Source: an uncultured Desulfomonile sp.
GTDB taxonomy: Bacteria; Desulfobacterota; Desulfomonilia; Desulfomonilales; Desulfomonilaceae
DNA: 5,521 nucleotides
Assembly: GCA_903920415.1 (NCBI GenBank)
Contig: CAIXMD010000026.1
Coordinates: forward strand, 1-5,521
Direction: 5' to 3'
The notes under the pieces were generated by a model. It saw only the letters and a program-made list of their open reading frames with translations, did not search any database and was not told the origin of the DNA. A program made the translations under genes and the position numbers. Shown piece by piece: positions 4,894 to 5,521 of the stretch. Each line of letters starts with the position of its first letter. Within the stretch, counting starts at the first letter, position 1.

Positions 4894-5521
4894 CCATTGT
4901 TTTTCTACAAATCAAGCCTCGCGATTTACCCGTAGGGTTGCACTAGTGACAGGATCGGGCCAGGGGATCGGGCAAGCCACAGCTTTTCGCTTCGCGAGCG
5001 AAGGCGCCATTGTGGGAGTTCTCGACCGAAATGAAAAAACCACGAAAATTACCGTCGGTGCCATAAAGGACCTTGGCGGTACAGCCGTAGATCTTTTTGC
5101 AGATGTTTCAGACACTGCGGCAGTGGCAGCCAGTGTGAATCGACTCCTTTCCGAGTTCGGACGGGTAGACGTTCTTGTAAACAATGCCGGATTCGACCGA
5201 CCAGGAGGTTTCCTAAAAATTGGACCGGAAGACTTCAAGGCCGTTTGGAGCGTTCACTTATTGGGGGCTGTAAATTGCTGTATGGCTTGCGCGCCGATCA
5301 TGATTCAACAAGGTGATGGGAGAATAGTCAATGTCTCTTCAATATACGGCAAGGTAGGCTCCAAAGGCGAGTCAGCCTATAGTTCAGCCAAAGCAGGACT
5401 GATAGGGTTGACAAAATCCCTGGCCCGTGAATGGGGAGGTAAAGGAGTTAGGGTAAACGCAGTTCTACCCGGACTCACTGACACGCCTACAATCCGGGAT
5501 TTCATGAATCCCAAGTTCAAA
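4886..5521 (+). CDS. Short-chain dehydrogenase/reductase (SDR), 3' end outside window
   Basis: This is a classical SDR, an NAD(P)-dependent alcohol/ketone oxidoreductase, open for 212 codons to the window edge; the family is usually about 250 residues, so roughly 40 are missing. Visible motifs are the nucleotide-binding TGSGQGIG (22-29), D47 at the end of the second strand (which favours NAD over NADP), NNAG (99-102), the catalytic serine in VSSIYG (S151/S152), the active-site YSSAK (Y165, K169) and the VNAVLPG segment (190-196). The Asn of the NLxG motif, part of the usual catalytic tetrad, is replaced by H124 (VHLLG), a variation seen in other SDRs. The ATG at 4886 gives a 17-residue lead before the first strand and has only a weak AGAG upstream; a GTG at 4874 is an alternative. 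It lies 119 bases after the HisD-like gene and is likely co-transcribed. The substrate is unknown. Confidence 0.92.
   Translation, partial: MPNHCFSTNQASRFTRRVALVTGSGQGIGQATAFRFASEGAIVGVLDRNEKTTKITVGAIKDLGGTAVDLFADVSDTAAVAASVNRLLSEFGRVDVLVNNAGFDRPGGFLKIGPEDFKAVWSVHLLGAVNCCMACAPIMIQQGDGRIVNVSSIYGKVGSKGESAYSSAKAGLIGLTKSLAREWGGKGVRVNAVLPGLTDTPTIRDFMNPKFK

Overview
The window (about half G+C) looks like chromosome from a Gram-negative, probably anaerobic bacterium of the Desulfobacterota/deltaproteobacterial type. I infer this from the gene mix: a response regulator fused to a SpoIIE-type phosphatase with STAS and HATPase partners, a long CxxCxxCC protein, and a divergent HisD-like dehydrogenase next to an SDR. 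No rRNA, tRNA, CRISPR array or mobile element was seen, and the species assignment is a guess.

Layout. Bases 1-217 are a leader with a good extended -10 promoter. Bases 218-2349 hold three co-directional signalling genes: a receiver-PP2C phosphatase, a STAS anti-sigma-factor antagonist, and a HATPase anti-sigma factor/serine kinase. Together they form a complete partner-switching core. A phosphorelay signal on the receiver would set phosphatase activity, the phosphatase would dephosphorylate the STAS protein, and the STAS protein would then sequester the kinase. Neither a sensor kinase nor a sigma factor is in view. Both spacers in this module (1355-1519 and 1859-1923) contain overlapping inverted repeats that can fold in mutually exclusive ways.

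Bases 2380-3279 (minus strand, convergent with the signalling genes) encode a 299-residue YkgJ/CxxCxxCC-family protein of unknown function. A 179-base divergent intergenic region with candidate promoters on both strands separates it from the next block.

Bases 3459-5521 hold a HisD-family dehydrogenase followed by an SDR oxidoreductase that runs off the window. The HisD-like protein keeps the catalytic Glu-His pair but differs from E. coli HisD at two of four zinc ligands, at one NAD-contact position and at one substrate-pocket histidine. It is therefore probably a paralogue acting on something other than histidinol. The pairing with an SDR suggests stepwise NAD-dependent oxidation of a hydroxylated small molecule. 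This divergent HisD/SDR pair and the competing hairpins are the most interesting observations here.
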